Part shown: one piece after another, positions 32,261-46,800 of the stretch
How the letters are laid out: every line of letters begins with the position of its first letter
How positions within the stretch are numbered: position 1 is the first letter of the stretch
NCBI GenBank assembly: GCA_015657535.1
Contig: JADHZB010001978.1
Coordinates: 1-64,000 of the forward strand
Length of the DNA stretch: 64,000 nt
Reading direction: 5' to 3'
DNA from: Nephromyces sp. MM_2019
Taxonomy: Eukaryota > Apicomplexa > Aconoidasida > Nephromycida
Notes under the pieces: model-generated
What the model saw: only the letters and a program-made list of their open reading frames with translations
Told to the model about the DNA's origin: nothing
The model's database searches: none
Program-made: the position numbers and the translations under genes

Positions 32261-35200
32261 ATGTTATCACAGCGTCTCTTTGCATTGATTATCGATGTCA
32301 ATGCCTATAATTGGCCAGTTGCTATTCCTAGGCCTCAAAAAACTGAGGCGAAAGGTGTGGAAAGTCAGTCAAGAAAGCAAATAGTAGCTTCTGCTTCATC
32401 AGACGATTCTCTTCCTTGTGATTATCATATTGTACATTTGAAGGATGCGTTACAAAGCGCGCTGCTTTTCCAGAGGGTTGCACAGCTGGTGGCTGATCAG
32501 AGTCGATTCGTAATGATTGCTATGAATGCGAGGAAAGCGTGAGTTTGGTGGAATGTTGTGAAGAGGGAGTAGCTTCTGAAAAGAGCATATTATGCGTTGT
32601 GCGTTGTTGTGATGAAAAGGAAGTAGCTTCAGAAAAGGGTATAATTTGATTTTCTGCGAGTTCCTTGCCCATGACCATAATATAGCTAACTCTTGTATTC
32701 CGCTAGGCGTTGCTTTGTATGTGAGCAAGCGATAACTTAACTATTACATAAGAATTTCCTTGTGGCTGCTGTATACATTTTTTTATCCAGCTTTTACGAC
32801 TGTTCTATTCAGCATCATCCTGCTTTTTTCTTGTACTGATTTTGCAATGAATTCTCATGCTAATGAAGTGTTAGAGCATGCTTTTTTACTTTACTACTTT
32901 GAGAGAATACCATTGCCTTTTAAGAGGAGTTTCTTCCAAATGATAATTCAGTGTGTAGAATTTTTTGTGGTTCAAAAGCATAGTATCTAGTAGCATGTTA
33001 AATATGAGGTATTTCGCTCGGAAAAAAACATCAAATTCGGAGATATTTATCAATGAAAGTCAAAGAGCTTGCAATTTGGAGTTTTCAAGTGTATGGTTAT
33101 TTTTCTTACTGATGGCAATTTATATATCTGATGCTCTTCTCATCAGATGCTCGTTTTTGATTTATATGCATCTTAATTTTCCCAAATTTAGGTATTTTCT
33201 TTGTATTCTGCGATGTTTTTTGTATAATCTGCTGCCACTATGCTTATTTATGTCTAAAAATGCAGAAAAATTGTCTCAGAGGGAATGGCGAAGAATTGTT
33301 TTAGTCAGATGAATGAGTCATCAAATGATCACTTGATTCTCGAAAAAAAGCTGGTGGATTTCTTCGAAGATGGCATAGATAGTCGATGTGGCTCTATGCT
33401 AGCAGGGGCGCTTTCAATCGCTCTATGCTGTAAGTATTTATATTAGAAGCTCTGTTTGTGCCACTCTTCATAAGCCTGCTGTTGTGCACTTTATTAGTCA
33501 CTTTTATCACTTTTTTTGTGCTCAGTTAACTTTTGTTTGCTCAACGAAGTTTTAAGGTATATCCTTGTCTCAATATATCCGTCTTCTGATTACTGAGCTT
33601 TTCCATACTGCTTCAAGCTCTGATTCTACCTTTCCTGCCACTGTTCTCTTCACCATGCTAAAGCCTCTCTTCACTCAGATATTAATAAAGCAAAGAAGGA
33701 AATTCCGAAAATTGAAGCTCAAATCCTCATCATTGACGCTTCCAATGAAGGCGGCTATGCCTCACAGTATATACCCTTGATGAACTCTGCTTTTACATCA
33801 TGCAAAGATGTACTGCCCTAAGTATTAATGCTCTCATTAATTTGAGGATTTTTGTAGATTTCCTGTTTTCTTTCTATTTCATGCAGATCGATTTCAGTGT
33901 TTTTTTCATGATTTTATGCTGAAGAAATATCAAGGGAATTCCAAAGCTTCAGCTTCATGTTTGTTTCTTCTTTTTCTAAAGCTTTCAGAGAGAAAGAAAG
34001 AGAGATATATCTACATATATATCTATGCATGTATATCCATCTATTTATTTATCTTGCACGTTTGAGGAAGCTTTGCCTTTGGTATAATTTCGTATGATAT
34101 AGTCCTTGATTTAATCATCGTGTGTGTGTCCTGCGAATAGCTTTAAGAGTTCTGCTTGTTAATATCTTCCGATTACGGCAAAAGTGTTTTGATTTTTATG
34201 TATTATTACCGCCTTATTAGAAGGCACTGTTCATCATTGTGATTTGCCTGCTCTTCTCTAGTTTTTGCCGAGCTTGCTTTGCTTGAATTCTTGCTGTGTC
34301 ATTCGTTTGTTTCAGCATACCCATACAGGCTAGCGCATACACACGCCTACACACAGACATACCCACACACAGACACACACACAGATTAGCACATCCACAC
34401 CCACACCCACACACACATTAGCACATCCACACCTACACCCACACACATCCATACCCACATCTTGATCTTCTTGATTGCTTGGCAACTCCTGCTCAATCAA
34501 GCTTCTTTGGTTGTGACGGTGGGTGTTTTGGTGAATGAATTTATAATTTTATGTTTTGGTGAGTGAGCTCATATGTGTGCGTTGGTGTATATCTGTATGT
34601 TGGGGGGTATGCTGTTTACCTGCTTAATCTTGCTTGAAGCTCTCATATCGATGTTGCTTGTGCTCTATGATTCACTCCGTGATTTTGTTTTCCGCACACA
34701 CGCACCCCCTTGAAACTTCTTCAGGAAATTATCTTTGATGTATGCGCATTGAGTTCCAGGCCTTCAGTGAGTTTTTCTTGTGTTGCTTATATCATCGGGT
34801 TCTTCACCCAAATATTATTTCTTAGCCGATAAAGAATCTTTACTACAAAATCAAAAAATCATCAACATAATCTTAGAACAAGCCCAATAAGCTCAGAAAT
34901 ACTCAAATATGATATGCGCTAAATATCCTAAATAAACGAGTAAAAGGGAGAATTTTTTAGCCTTTTTCTAGACAATGTAAACTACCTCTAATTGAAGAGC
35001 AATCAAATACGGTTGCTGCCAAATTCATCTTTTTTTACTCTTGTCTCGCTGACAAAGAGGTTTTTCTTTAATACTTGCAGTCATTTTTCCATTTATTAAA
35101 GCGCTTGAAGATTTTCTTGTGCATAATTTCTGAAAAATGTTTTGCCTTCTCTTCGATGATGCCCTTACTCATGTTCTGGAGGCATTTTTAGACGTTTTCC

Positions 35201-37226
35201 CCTTATTTGTACATCTCTTGAGGTTTTCATGAGTTTTATACCTCCTTTCTCTCAAACGAGCAGCATCAAAGTTTCATGTGTTAAATTCGCTCCATTTACC
35301 TCTTCATATAGCTGCTTTCTTTTTTTCTCTTTTTGAGCTTTTTTTGTTTTCGCATGGGGAAGTATGTTATCTAGGCTTTTTTACGCTTTAATTTTGGAAA
35401 AACTCGTCATTACCAGTAGAAATGAGCGATGCAAAGGAAATTAATAGTATATAGAGTTAAGTGCAGGCTTGATTTTGTTTTTTGCGAATTGATCTAAGAC
35501 CCGCCCAACTTCTACAGTCACACTCTGTCCTTTTCTAATTTGCTTCTCTAACGGCGATACCATTTTTGTATCAAAAAATGCTTCAGAATATTCCTGAGCA
35601 ACTTGTTGATATTACTGGTGGTGCCTATATAAACTTTGCTCGTTCTTTATCCGCCGAACCAGAGCTATTTTTAGGCATAGCCCTCACGGAAATTATGCTG
35701 GTCGGTACTATATATCCACTCTCTATTTTTATGGCTACAACAAATCTCCCTGTGTGTTCATCTACTGATGTCTTTTCGGCTTACTTTCCAAACAGTTTTT
35801 TGATTATGTGCTGTGTGCTAATGCTGATAGACTTGAATTTGTGTGTGAAAATTTATTTCCTTTTTGTGTGTTTTTTTATTGATGTTTCCTGCTGCAGTTT
35901 ATGTTATGCACTATTTTTTTTCTTGTGCTTAAGTGAATCAAATGCGTTCTCAGAAGATCTGAAAGTTTCTAGATGAATAGAAAATTGCTGCTGTGTTTGT
36001 TGAACTTGAATGTGAAGCCTAGTGAATGAGGCTTTTTTGAGGCAATTAAAGCTCAGGAGAGTGCTTCTATGTCGGAATACTTCCACTGCAATTTTCCTAG
36101 TAAAGAAATACAATTTGAAACTTAAGATTTTGAATATATATATTCTAGTGTTGAATAATATATCTCAATAAAGCTCTAAATATTATGGCTATATATATTT
36201 TTTTATAAAAAATCTTGACATTTTTTGGGTTTCTTGGTAGTAAGTTTGTGTATGGAAAAAGAGTTTTATGGTAATAGTGAGCTGCTTCACTGATGCGTGT
36301 GTAGGTGAAGGTAGTGATAAATATAGCTATAACCTGCATCAACTTAAAATATTTGGCAATCTCTTAGTCACTGCTTTTTGCTACTGTTTCATTTCCTCTG
36401 AAATGATCGCTAATATCTTTTATTTTTTTTGCATACAAGTAATGAGTTCTTTGCCCAAAGAAAATAAGTAATTGGATGATTTAGATCCTAATAAATTGCT
36501 GTTTCGTTTTCTTTTATCCAATTTTTCAGTTCCACTTCTTACCGTCCGTCAAAGTGAGAGGATTGCTGTCTTCAATCAGTCAGCAAGATAAGGCAAACAG
36601 GGCTGTATGCTTCTGTCACCACAATCCAGTGGAAATATGTGCAGTATGCTCTTGCTGCCTGGCAGGTATTCTTTTGTTTTTATACACACGCTATTTCAGA
36701 GGTTTTTCCTACTCCCACTTTCTACTCAGTTTGAACTAGCCTGAGTCAAAACGAAACTTTCTGTGTTTGGAATAGAAAATAGTTCTGGGGCTATAGGCTT
36801 ACCTGGAATAAGTACTTGCTTTTTCATGTTGTTCAACCTCCACGAAATTATTTGTTTCCTCAGTATACTGTTCTGATATTGATGAGAAAACTGGAAAGGA
36901 AAGAATGCACTGTCAAGTTTGCGGGTAAGCAGTTCTACATGTGGGGAGGGCGTAAAAGGCTTTTACCCACCATGAAACAGCTAGTTTCAATAGGGATATT
37001 TTTTTGTGTAGGGGGAATAAGCAACATGAGTTCTGGGTAGTGTAGGTATTATTAGTCACCAGATTATTCTGAGGCAATAATGCTTGCGTATATCTATTTC
37101 TTGAGCATCTTTTCTCGCAGAAATACGAAACCACTGTTTCATTTTCCGCACTCCGATCATATGATGGAAAATTCATCTATAAAGCACCCTGTACTTGCTG
37201 AAGAACATTTTTTGTGGTGTTTATGA
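32261..37226 (+). CDS. TFB4: TFIIH core subunit p34 / Tfb4, eight exons
   Basis: Exons: 32261-32538, 33266-33429, 33679-33809, 34725-34766, 35587-35700, 36530-36665, 36864-36924, 37121-37226. Phases match at every join: 1,032 nt, 343 aa (human p34 is 308). Residues 5-14 (RLFALIIDVN) start the von Willebrand A-like fold. Hallmarks follow: SMLAGALSIALC/YINKAKKE across exons 2-3, AQILIIDASNEGGYASQYIP, IIFDVCAL in the 42-base exon 4, and DITGGAYINF in exon 5. The C-terminal zinc site reads RAVCFCHHNPVEICAVCSCC then YCSD...MHCQVCG (Cys270, 272, 280, 283, 305, 308). This subunit supports general transcription and nucleotide excision repair in the nucleus. Donors at 33810 (GTACTG) and 35701 (GTCGGT) are weak but forced by phase and family match. 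The last exon has no family landmark and is less certain. Confidence 0.88.
34313..34462 (-). repeat. CA-rich tract in Tfb4 intron 3
   Basis: About 150 bases of ACACAC with CCACAC, CATACC and TAGCACATCCACACC motifs. The phrase TTAGCACATCCACACC(CACACCC) occurs twice near 34386 and 34417. CA is on the sense strand here, against the general trend in the window. Confidence 0.75.
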
Positions 37227-40200
37227 TTTATTTTTGGTTTAATGAAGACATTCATTTTGCGGTTAATATTGATGCTCCAGCCGCGCATTTATATCAGCTC
37301 TTTCTCCCGTGTTAAACTAATTTTTGAACTTTTTTAGAGCGGAAAATATTAAATAGGGGTTTAGTTCATATGCTCGAGTAAGGACTGAGATTGTTGCTAA
37401 TATTTGGCTGTATATGTATTTGTGATAATAACTCTTTCAGGAGTTTGGTAGGTTTAAAAGGGAATTTTCAAGGCCTGGGCAACTTTTGAGAAATTTTTGT
37501 AATGGTGCTTCTCCAGATGTTTGGCGTATTGTGTAGATTAGCAGATGAAAAAAAAAAGGAATATTTCAGTTGGTGGTGTGCCTGCTCACTTGTTCAACTA
37601 ATCCCCTCGCATTCAAGGTATTTACACCAAAACCTATATGTTTTTCGTGTTTTTTGCACTTGAAACTCTTTGTAATTATGACCTCCTGTTATAATCTTTT
37701 TAGGGCCAGATTTACAAGGTATAGTATCCAATCGAAATCTACAGGAAATGTCTTATTTTAGGCAATCTTAAAAGCAATAAAGAATTATAAAAGATACCTA
37801 AAACAAGAATGTAAAAAGCCGCCTCCACCGTAGTTGATATAGCTATAGAGTGTACGAAAAGTACCTCAGCGAAGTATCTGAGTGTTACTAATTATTTAAC
37901 GCGCAACGTATTCTGGGATATTCAAGGCGTAGTCCACTATCTAATGGCCGCGCTTTTTTCTGCCAGAAAATTCATTTGTCTTTTCACGCACAAGGTCAAA
38001 ACAGATGTTTTGTACCGCATGCTTGCTGCAGACATGGGGCTTACGTAGCTTATGAGATAATAGTAAGGCAAAAAGTAGGAAATTATTCACCGAATTCAGT
38101 AATGTGTGATGCTCATGACTGTGATATAAGGAGTTAGTTATGTGTAGCATGATTCTAATATTCAGATTTTTAGGAACGACGTATATTAATTTTCCCTAGT
38201 TGAGCATTCATTATGCTAACTGATACAATCCCTGAGTTTTTATTTTCGCGAATGCCCGCGAAAAATACAAGTTAAATGCTAAAGTAAAGTGAGGAATAAC
38301 TTGTGACTAACAATTCTTCGATGAAAAAAGCTGTAAAAGTATTTGCTAAGTCTGCTATTGGCACAATCGTGAGGGCGGCTCAAGTATTCTTTGACTTTTC
38401 TTCTGGCGTGCTTCTTGTTCTGCATACTCTAAAGTTGATTCTAGTCCGGCTTTTTAAGACGATAATCGAATGGAAGACTTAGATTTACTGCGCGTTTTAA
38501 ACTATTGCTCTTGTGACACTTTTCTGTTGTATTTTGTTTGCCGCGATGCTTGAGGCACAAAATTTCTTGCTGTTAGCTTTCTGCCTAGTGGGTGTGAAGG
38601 CTTGTTTTTATTGTATCCCTCATTTTTGTCTAAATATTGCTTACGATATTCTTCCTGTTAAGCGGTACTACGGGGTAAACATGAAATTTGTCTTATATTG
38701 CATCAAATTTTAAGTGCGCTTCATATCGCTTTCTTCTCACATACTGAATTTGGTATGACCGAAGGCATGCAGATATACTTAGTTTGAAAATCCATTCTGG
38801 CGGTTAGTAAAAAGTTTGCCAGTGTGGATATAATCTGTTTTCAAGCATGACATAACTTATGAATATATAGAAATATGCTTGAATCCAGGCAGCTTTGATG
38901 CGAAGGTTTCTCGTAAATAGAATTGAGAATCACCCTAACCCTTTGCCATATGTTGCGGCTAGGGATGAAAAATGACCCCGCTTACTCAAATTAATACGTA
39001 CGTAAACATTGGAAAACACGCACATTTTGGCCCTAGCAACTTTTTTATATAATTTAAAAAGAAGCCATTTTTGAAGTTGGAAAGTTGTATAGTCAAAGCA
39101 TAAAATCTATCTAATTTATGTTTACGTTCATGCATAAGTTTCAGCATCTTCTGAAGAGCTGATTAAATTTATTTTTCAAAAAATTCGTGGCGAAGAGTTT
39201 TCTCATACGCCATATTCTAGCTTAAATGAAATTTAGTTAATTACTATACTTTTTTTCATGCAATATTTTGCACTAGTTGTATGCGATATACAGTATGTAT
39301 AATGTGATAGAATTTTTTAACATTGTGAACCCCTTGACTGCTTCCTGTAAGTTACACTAAGCACGAATAAATTTGCTATACACATATAGGATGGGTATAT
39401 ACTCTTAATGCGATAAATCTTAAGCTATAACTATGTATAAATGAGGCAAGCATACCTAGTACGATGCTCTTATAATATTTTCGCATTCTCATATTTCGCT
39501 ATTTGCCATAAACTTGCCTTCTTTTCGAAGCCTCGATGCAGTTTTGCTGCGCCTATCTATCGTATGTTGATTAGTAAACCAATTTTAGACACAAAAAGGT
39601 TTAGTCTGCCTATCACGCGGGCACATTAGGATGGCGAAGCTCTTGGGCGTTGAATGCTTGCCGAGTTATACAAAAAAACCTAGCCAAGAGAAGGCATAAG
39701 CATCCAAACTTTTTTTGTCGTTGATGTTGAAAAGAGAGAGTGAGAAAAAAAGTGGCAGCTAGCGTAAAACTCGAGTTTAAGGGAACTTTGTTTCTTCAAC
39801 GGCTCAGATAATCGATATGAACTACTGTAAAAAAAGTGCAGTGACCGTTAAAGCACCATCAAGATGAGGTTTTGATGCATTTCATGGGATAATTAGTAAA
39901 TTTTCTTGAGGAAGTTTCTGCTTTTTATTAGACTTAATTCTAGAAATACAGAAGATACGGTGAAAGACAGGATATTTATGCCTGTTACGGTGCATGTGGG
40001 AATTTCCAGTTGATACGTTGATTTTATGATCACTAGCAGAATTTATGCTGAAACCACTTATTTTAGATTATTCGGCAGTATTCCAAAACAAACTTTAAGC
40101 CCTTGCAGCGGCAGTGAGGTCCGTAAAATTCCTTAGCTTTTTTTCGCATCACTGAGCATTTGCGCTTGCATTTGATCTGGTACTCAAACACATTTTTATG

Positions 40201-40866
40201 CTAGTACAAATTTTTTGACGGAATGAAACTCCTGCGAATAAAAAAACTATATTTGATGAGACTCCATGCGAAATGAATATACTGAAATGCTATAAGCGTT
40301 CTTTTTTTCGCACTCCTGATGAGGGATTCACTGCTCATGCAGACCCGACGTCATGTTTTCCGTTAGTTCTGTACTGCTTTTTTCGGCGCCCTCTTGTGTT
40401 AATAACCGAGCCGACTTTGAATCTTGTTCATTTACTATAGGTGGCTCATTCTGTGCGTTCCTTTTGCATATTTTGCTGGAAGCCATCCTCATTTATTAAA
40501 TTTATCAGAAGCTACCTCTTAATTGGTGAAATGCGCGTCGCATTCAAAACAGTGCGCCTGTACATTCCTTCTTGCAGTCTGGACCGAAAGAATATCTGTT
40601 AGTAAGAAGTTGCTCAAGCTGTCCTGCTTGTGGATGCTCCCAAATTTCTTCAAACTAAATAGTAAATTTAGCTGTTTTAAAGTCTCCATTCCTTTGCGGA
40701 AGAATTCTTATCAGCCAGCAGATTTTGCTCTACTCTTGGAGAGGAATAGCATTACACCTTCTTCGTCCGCCAGCTCTGGTTCTTTTGAGCTTTCCCCAGG
40801 CAAAATTATATTAACTCAAATTTAGGGATACATTAACCTTGATTACTAAGATTTGCAACCCCTCTA
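37227..40866. other. Spacer between convergent genes
   Basis: No supported exon was found. Short frames at 38513-38713, 39441-39629 and 40523-40825 (+) are within chance length, and the last lies opposite a minus frame that may be an alternative final exon of the neighbouring gene. Confidence 0.45.
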
Positions 40867-43800
40867 TCAGCAGCCGCTAGCGGATAAGCCATTAAGGCCT
40901 ACATGTTGGCTTTCTCCGTGTGGTCTAATACCTCCTGTCTTATTGTCGTATTCTCTAGAGGCCTCCAGGGAGCTAGAATACGGCCAGCATATTGGCACTT
41001 TCAGCAGCTGAATTAGACGATGATCAGAATAGATACTGCTCGAATTGGGAGATGTCTCATCATGCCCTTTTGTGATTTCCTCGCGACATAAAGTATCGCT
41101 CTCGCGTATTGAGCGCTTTATGGTGTTTGGACTATCGTCACTTAGTGCTGTCCCAACATCCTGGGTTTCTGTGGTATCGTCTGCTATTCCTGATAGAGTT
41201 AGATTCAACAGAGAGAGGGCTGAAGTGGCACAAACTGACAGCGGAAAAAGCGTGAACTTTTGGGAAAAGAAGAATGCGCAGGTCACAATTGTGGTTACTT
41301 GCCAAAAAAAGAGGAGAAAAACCTAGCAAAGGATGAGTGACTCTGATATCAAAGTATAAATTGAAAATTGCAGCTATATTGGGAAAAAAAAAATATTTGT
41401 AGCTGGGGATGCTGGAAACACCTAGAGTAATAGGGAAATACAAAAGTCTCACTGGCAGACACTAGGCTTAATTTAATAATGAAAAAGTTACCACTGGATA
41501 AAAGGACGACATTGAAGAGATATTTTGCAAAGATGCCCGCTGCAGTACAAATTCTGGCGCAGAGGCTCATACAAAGACGAAGAGACATGTATATTACTAT
41601 AGCTAACTGATAGAATGATGAATTAGGTTATACAATTAGGATACCAAAGAAGTAGAGCATTACGTCAGAACATAAGGGACTGCCAATATTATTGAAATAA
41701 GTATTGTAGCTGCAGCCTGGCTACGTTTCTATTAAGATTTTTTATCCGTTGTTTTGTTTTATGAAAGGCTTGAAAAATTGAGGAGCTAATTCTATCACTG
41801 ATAGCCTCATATTCTCTCTACACCACTTTATAAGCAAGTCCCATGCATTTTATTCTTTTTCCAATGTCTCCAAATAGGTGTGGAAAGTTGGATTCACAAC
41901 GTTGGCGATACGCAGCTAGTAGTATTCACGCCGTGGGACTGCTACAATGTTTCTGCCCTTGCATACTTCATAATTTTCTGCTTACATCAGCCTGGCTAGT
42001 TTGGGTTGTTTTTATTTGTCCCACTGTTCTGCATCAGTGGCATCACAAGCTGCTTCTTGCTGAGCTTGCAGTAAACTCATTACTATATAAAGCTCTGTAA
42101 TTTAAAATTACCTTCAGAAAAATTGCTTTTTGGAGTACTTCCTGATGCAGTGGATTCTCGAGGAGATAGTGCAGCATTTGCCTCTTTTCCGTAGTGACTT
42201 TGCATTAAGTTCATAGACGCTTTTTGATTTTTCTGAGCTGCTGCAGGAGAAGGAAACGCACTGTATATTAAGGAATAACACCTTTTACAACTCTATTTTG
42301 AGGAAAATTTGATGAGGAGGGGCAGTTACAGAAAAAAGTTTTAATATATTTTGCTATGAAATAGTTTTCATGGGCACCTTCATCTTCTCTGATAAAGGGG
42401 AAGCAGCATCCTACGCTTTCTTCCTGATCTAGAACTAGAAATGACCTTACAAGTGGGGAATTAAAACGATTTTGAGAATTTATCAGTTAGCCATTCCAAG
42501 TGCGAACGAATCGTATGCTTAGAGTATCTCGTTACTAATATCTTTTTTATATGCTATATCTCTTTAAAATTCTTCACTATCTGAGACTAAATAGGCTTTA
42601 ATGAACGAGCTGATGGCGCTCTAAGGTTATCCTCTAATAATTCATCAATTTATTGCACCCTAGAGCGTGATAAACCTTTTTTAAGGCAATTGAATGGCCC
42701 ATAACAGCGAATACAATGTAAGTTGATCCTTCTTTCTAAAAAAATTAACCCAAACCCCCTGCTTCTGGGCATATTCTTTTTGGTTGGTATCTATAAAATC
42801 AAGCAATCCCATTTGATCACGAGTATGGATATTAATCCTGCTGTTACTAATTTGCGCTCTAGAAATTCACACCTTTTCGGTGGCATACACGAATCCTGCA
42901 AGCTATAGGGTACTTACAGTCTATATGAGAAGCTGCCTCCACTTTCTTCCCTTATTTTTTCATCCCAATTTATTACCCTGGAAATAAAACTACAGTACCC
43001 CGTGTCATGCGGCATATCTCGCGTACCATTTGCTAAGCTCTCTTCGACCATATTACGCACATCTTCAACGTCGTTTAAAGTGATTGGCATGCTGAGAAGA
43101 TGGATATCCTCTATTTTTTGCAAGAGACGTTTTAGGAACTCTGGGTGAGAAACGGATATTCCTGAATTCATGAGGAGCTTAGCTGCCTCAAAAAGGATCT
43201 GAACCTTTGAGTTCTTTACTGAAAATTCATTTTTAGGTTTCTCCTCATTTTGTCGCCTCCCTTGATAACTTGATGCGTCGCTTTGACTGTTTATCGAGGG
43301 AGAGCCATCCCCAGAAATTGTCCCTCTTGCAGTAGTGCTTCTTAGGCTTGTGTAGTAATCATTTTGCGCGTAATTGGTGGGACTTTGCTTCTTCAATGTT
43401 TGAAATTTTTTTTCTGAATTGGCTCTAATGTTGTGTATGGATGCCTGCTTTTCTGTTAGCCCTTTTTGATGAAAAACGGAGGTTGGGTACAAGGCTGTGT
43501 GGCATCGTTGCAGAATGGTTGTAGAAGGCTCTGAATGTAAATTATCAGGTATTTTTTCCTCCTTATTTTTATGCTCCTTTCCTTCTGAGCAGGAGCATAT
43601 AAGGATGATAAAATTATTCTTTTTTAAGTTCTACAAGATTCCAGCGATATTCTGAAGTGTCTTTACAAAAGCATTTGTTTTTCGTGGACACAAGAGCTTC
43701 TGGAGTAAACTGTTGACTTCTTTCTCTATTTAAACCGTATTGCATGCTTATGCAAAGAAAATTGCAATAAAATCTAGACGAATATAGTAAGGATGGACCA

Positions 43801-46800
43801 CCCTACCTGTTCCCTGACTCACATACAAGTTGAGTAACTCCCTTCTACCATGATCGAACTTTGCTACAATATCTCTTTTTTTTCAACAGCCTCCTTAACC
43901 TACAGTAAAATTTTTTTGGGTCTATAGATAAACAAAATTATTTGCTTTTTAATTTTCTTAGAGAACTTGAATCCTTGGAAGTGTTGCTTCAATTTTTTCA
44001 TACTTGACTAAAGGTTTCTTGTATTTTATTTTCGTCTCAGTATACCCTGCTTCAACTATATTATGCGAATTGTCTGCAAAAATTTGACTTTGATATCACA
44101 AGTGAACAGTAATCTTCTTGACTAGTCGCTAAGCCTTCAATGTCGATTCCAGATATGTAGTTTTTATCTATAGCAACTAAATTACCTGGATTTGCAGTAT
44201 CAAAGTCTATTCCACTTTCACTTATGCTTTCCGAGGCTCTTTCTTTGTACAGAAAATCAGACCCTTTGCTTCTAGGACTCCAGTTTCCGCTGCAAGATCG
44301 TGAAAACACTGGGAAATCACCTCTTGAGCAGCCCAAAGCACTTTCAGAGTATAATCTACTTTCCTTTGATGTTGAATTGGAAAAATTAAGCTTGTTTTTG
44401 CAATTTATACATCCACTTTGTTGAATTTTTTCCGGCCCTCCACATAGCATACTGGAATTTCCGTGCATTGAATGCTGAAACAGCGTGAGCTCTTGGTTTA
44501 TGCAGCTTTGGCTTATTTTTGCTTCTTTTATTAGTCCCTCTCTTGCTATTTCGTCACTGTTGCTGCAAAATCTGTGCCTAGGTGAGATCATCATGTTAAT
44601 CCTCTCTGCTTTTACAGATTCTATTCCGCTATCCTTTATATCTTGCAGCGCAATTTCCATATGCCGCGGCGCATACCCTGGGGCAAAGTTGCTCACCGTC
44701 CCTTGCGAGGTCATCGTGGTAGCCCTCAACTTTGTTGAAAGACTTATGCTCGATGCACTGAATTCTTTGACTGAACCGCGCGGCTGATGGATAGCTAACT
44801 GCCGTCTCTTTTTTCTAGACTGGCTGCTATTATTCCTTCTAGCAATTTTTTTTTTTCTGAAGCACTTATGGGACTGCGTTGAGTTTTCTAGTGAAGCAAT
44901 TTTCCTAGCAGTTTCTGTAACCAGCTCCGCGGATAACGGCGGCTTTCCACACACCATAGAGTTGACGAAGTTACCTAAAAAAAATTTTCAGATATATAAG
45001 AATAGCTGATAGAACAAAGGTTTTCTTGCTGAATTTAGGATTTTACTATAATCAAGGGCAGATATGTGCTGCAAAGGTAAATTTTATTTTTAATTTGTAT
45101 GGTTATCCCAATTAATGTTGTAGCTGCGCAAACCATTATCATTTATATGAGTTTTTCACTACGGAGCTAGGCCTTTAAAAATGGAGTTTCTAGTTTACCA
45201 GTGCATTTGACAACACCTCTCCTTACTTCGTTGTTGATTTTTTTTATAGCTTTGCTGTTCTTTTTGAAAATGATATGAGTATTTTCGTAGCATCTGCAGT
45301 ATTGGGTCTAGGTAGTCGTAGCATTGGCTTTCAAGTGCCACAAGAACGCATTCGTGAAGGATATTTGAAGGCTCAATTACTTTTGAATACCCCCCCTCAT
45401 TTTTTTGCATAGAGGTTTTATTGATAACTCTGCATGAGTTCATTTAAAATTTTTTAGTATTTGTGTAAGATTTACCACAGGCTATGTCGGAATTTGAGTA
45501 AAGTGTTAAACAGCTTATAAGAAAAACTTAAGTGGGAAACCACCAAATTAAGCGAACTGAAAAATAAGCTCTTTACTTAATTATTCTCAGGCTTTTAAAT
45601 GAACGCATTTTAATTAAACGTAATTCCCGAAATTCTTGTGCATACCCCTACATAGAGATTTTCACTTTTGCCTTTTTTTCTGCTCTCATTTTTACCTTTT
45701 TTCTTTATTCGCCTATTTATGAGCTTTTTTTCTACCGCTTCCGTCTAACCATATAGCTACTTTCAATCAATTATGAAATCTCAGCGTTTAATTATTTATG
45801 TTCTGCTTCCTTCGATGTCAAATTAGGTGATATTGATTTCCCAAAATTTCTGCTAATTACTGTTTTTCATTACTTACCTCCTTTACTACCTCGAGGATAT
45901 ATACTTCTTCTCAGTTCTTCCTTTTTTAAAATTGCATGAGAGGCTTCCGTGCACACGTTCACAGCTGGTTGAGCGACCGCAGATCGTCTTCCTCTGTTTT
46001 TACCTTTATGCCTGGTGCAGTACGCATGATTATGCAGAATCTTCATTCTGAGTGTATCTCCCTTCAACTTATTGCTACTACTCGCTGATTCGTAAACCTG
46101 GCTTTCATTTCCTGGCTCGGTCCCTTGGGGTTGATTTTGTAATGCGTGCTCTTTTCGCACGTTTCTTTCTGTGACCCCATCATCTAGGATAAAGAGCGGG
46201 CTAATGCAGCCTATGTTTTTTTTGTAAGAGTGAACCCCTTCGATGGTTGTATCGTTAGTTTCTTCAAGTTTTGATGCTCCCTGTTCATTATGAAACCACT
46301 TGGGTATAAAGGTACTTATTCCTTCGCCCTCTGAGTACCGAATCAAAATTAAAAATATGAGCACCGAATAGCGGGGAATGAAAGCTTTTATTTGGACTTT
46401 TTTTCTCTTGTAGATGCTTCTGCATACGAATTTTTACGTCTCGAAGTCATGCGAGTTATGTTTTTAATTTCATAAATCTTTAAAATTTGGTTTTTTGAGA
46501 AAGTTTAGAGTACGTCTTTTCTACTTTTACTTGCATATGTCCGTCGAATGCGCAAAAGCGCTGTTACGCACTAAATTTAAAATCCCCTATGCTTTTAGGA
46601 ATAAAAGTTTTTTTTTAATTTTGTCTTTGCGCTTTAATCTTCGATAACGCCATAAACTGCCCATTAATATAGTGTAGAGATCCCTAAACATATTTCCTCG
46701 TGTTAATACAGTAAGGGGGAAGGATTAGTAGAATTTATTTAGGTGGTGCGTTTGCTTTGAGCATGTGCGTAAGTAGTTTTAATGGAGCCTGCACGCTGCA

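Noticed and set aside
41843..42100. Plus-strand 85-codon frame
   Set aside because: It lies opposite an intron of the large minus-strand gene and has no landmarks or ATG/splice support.
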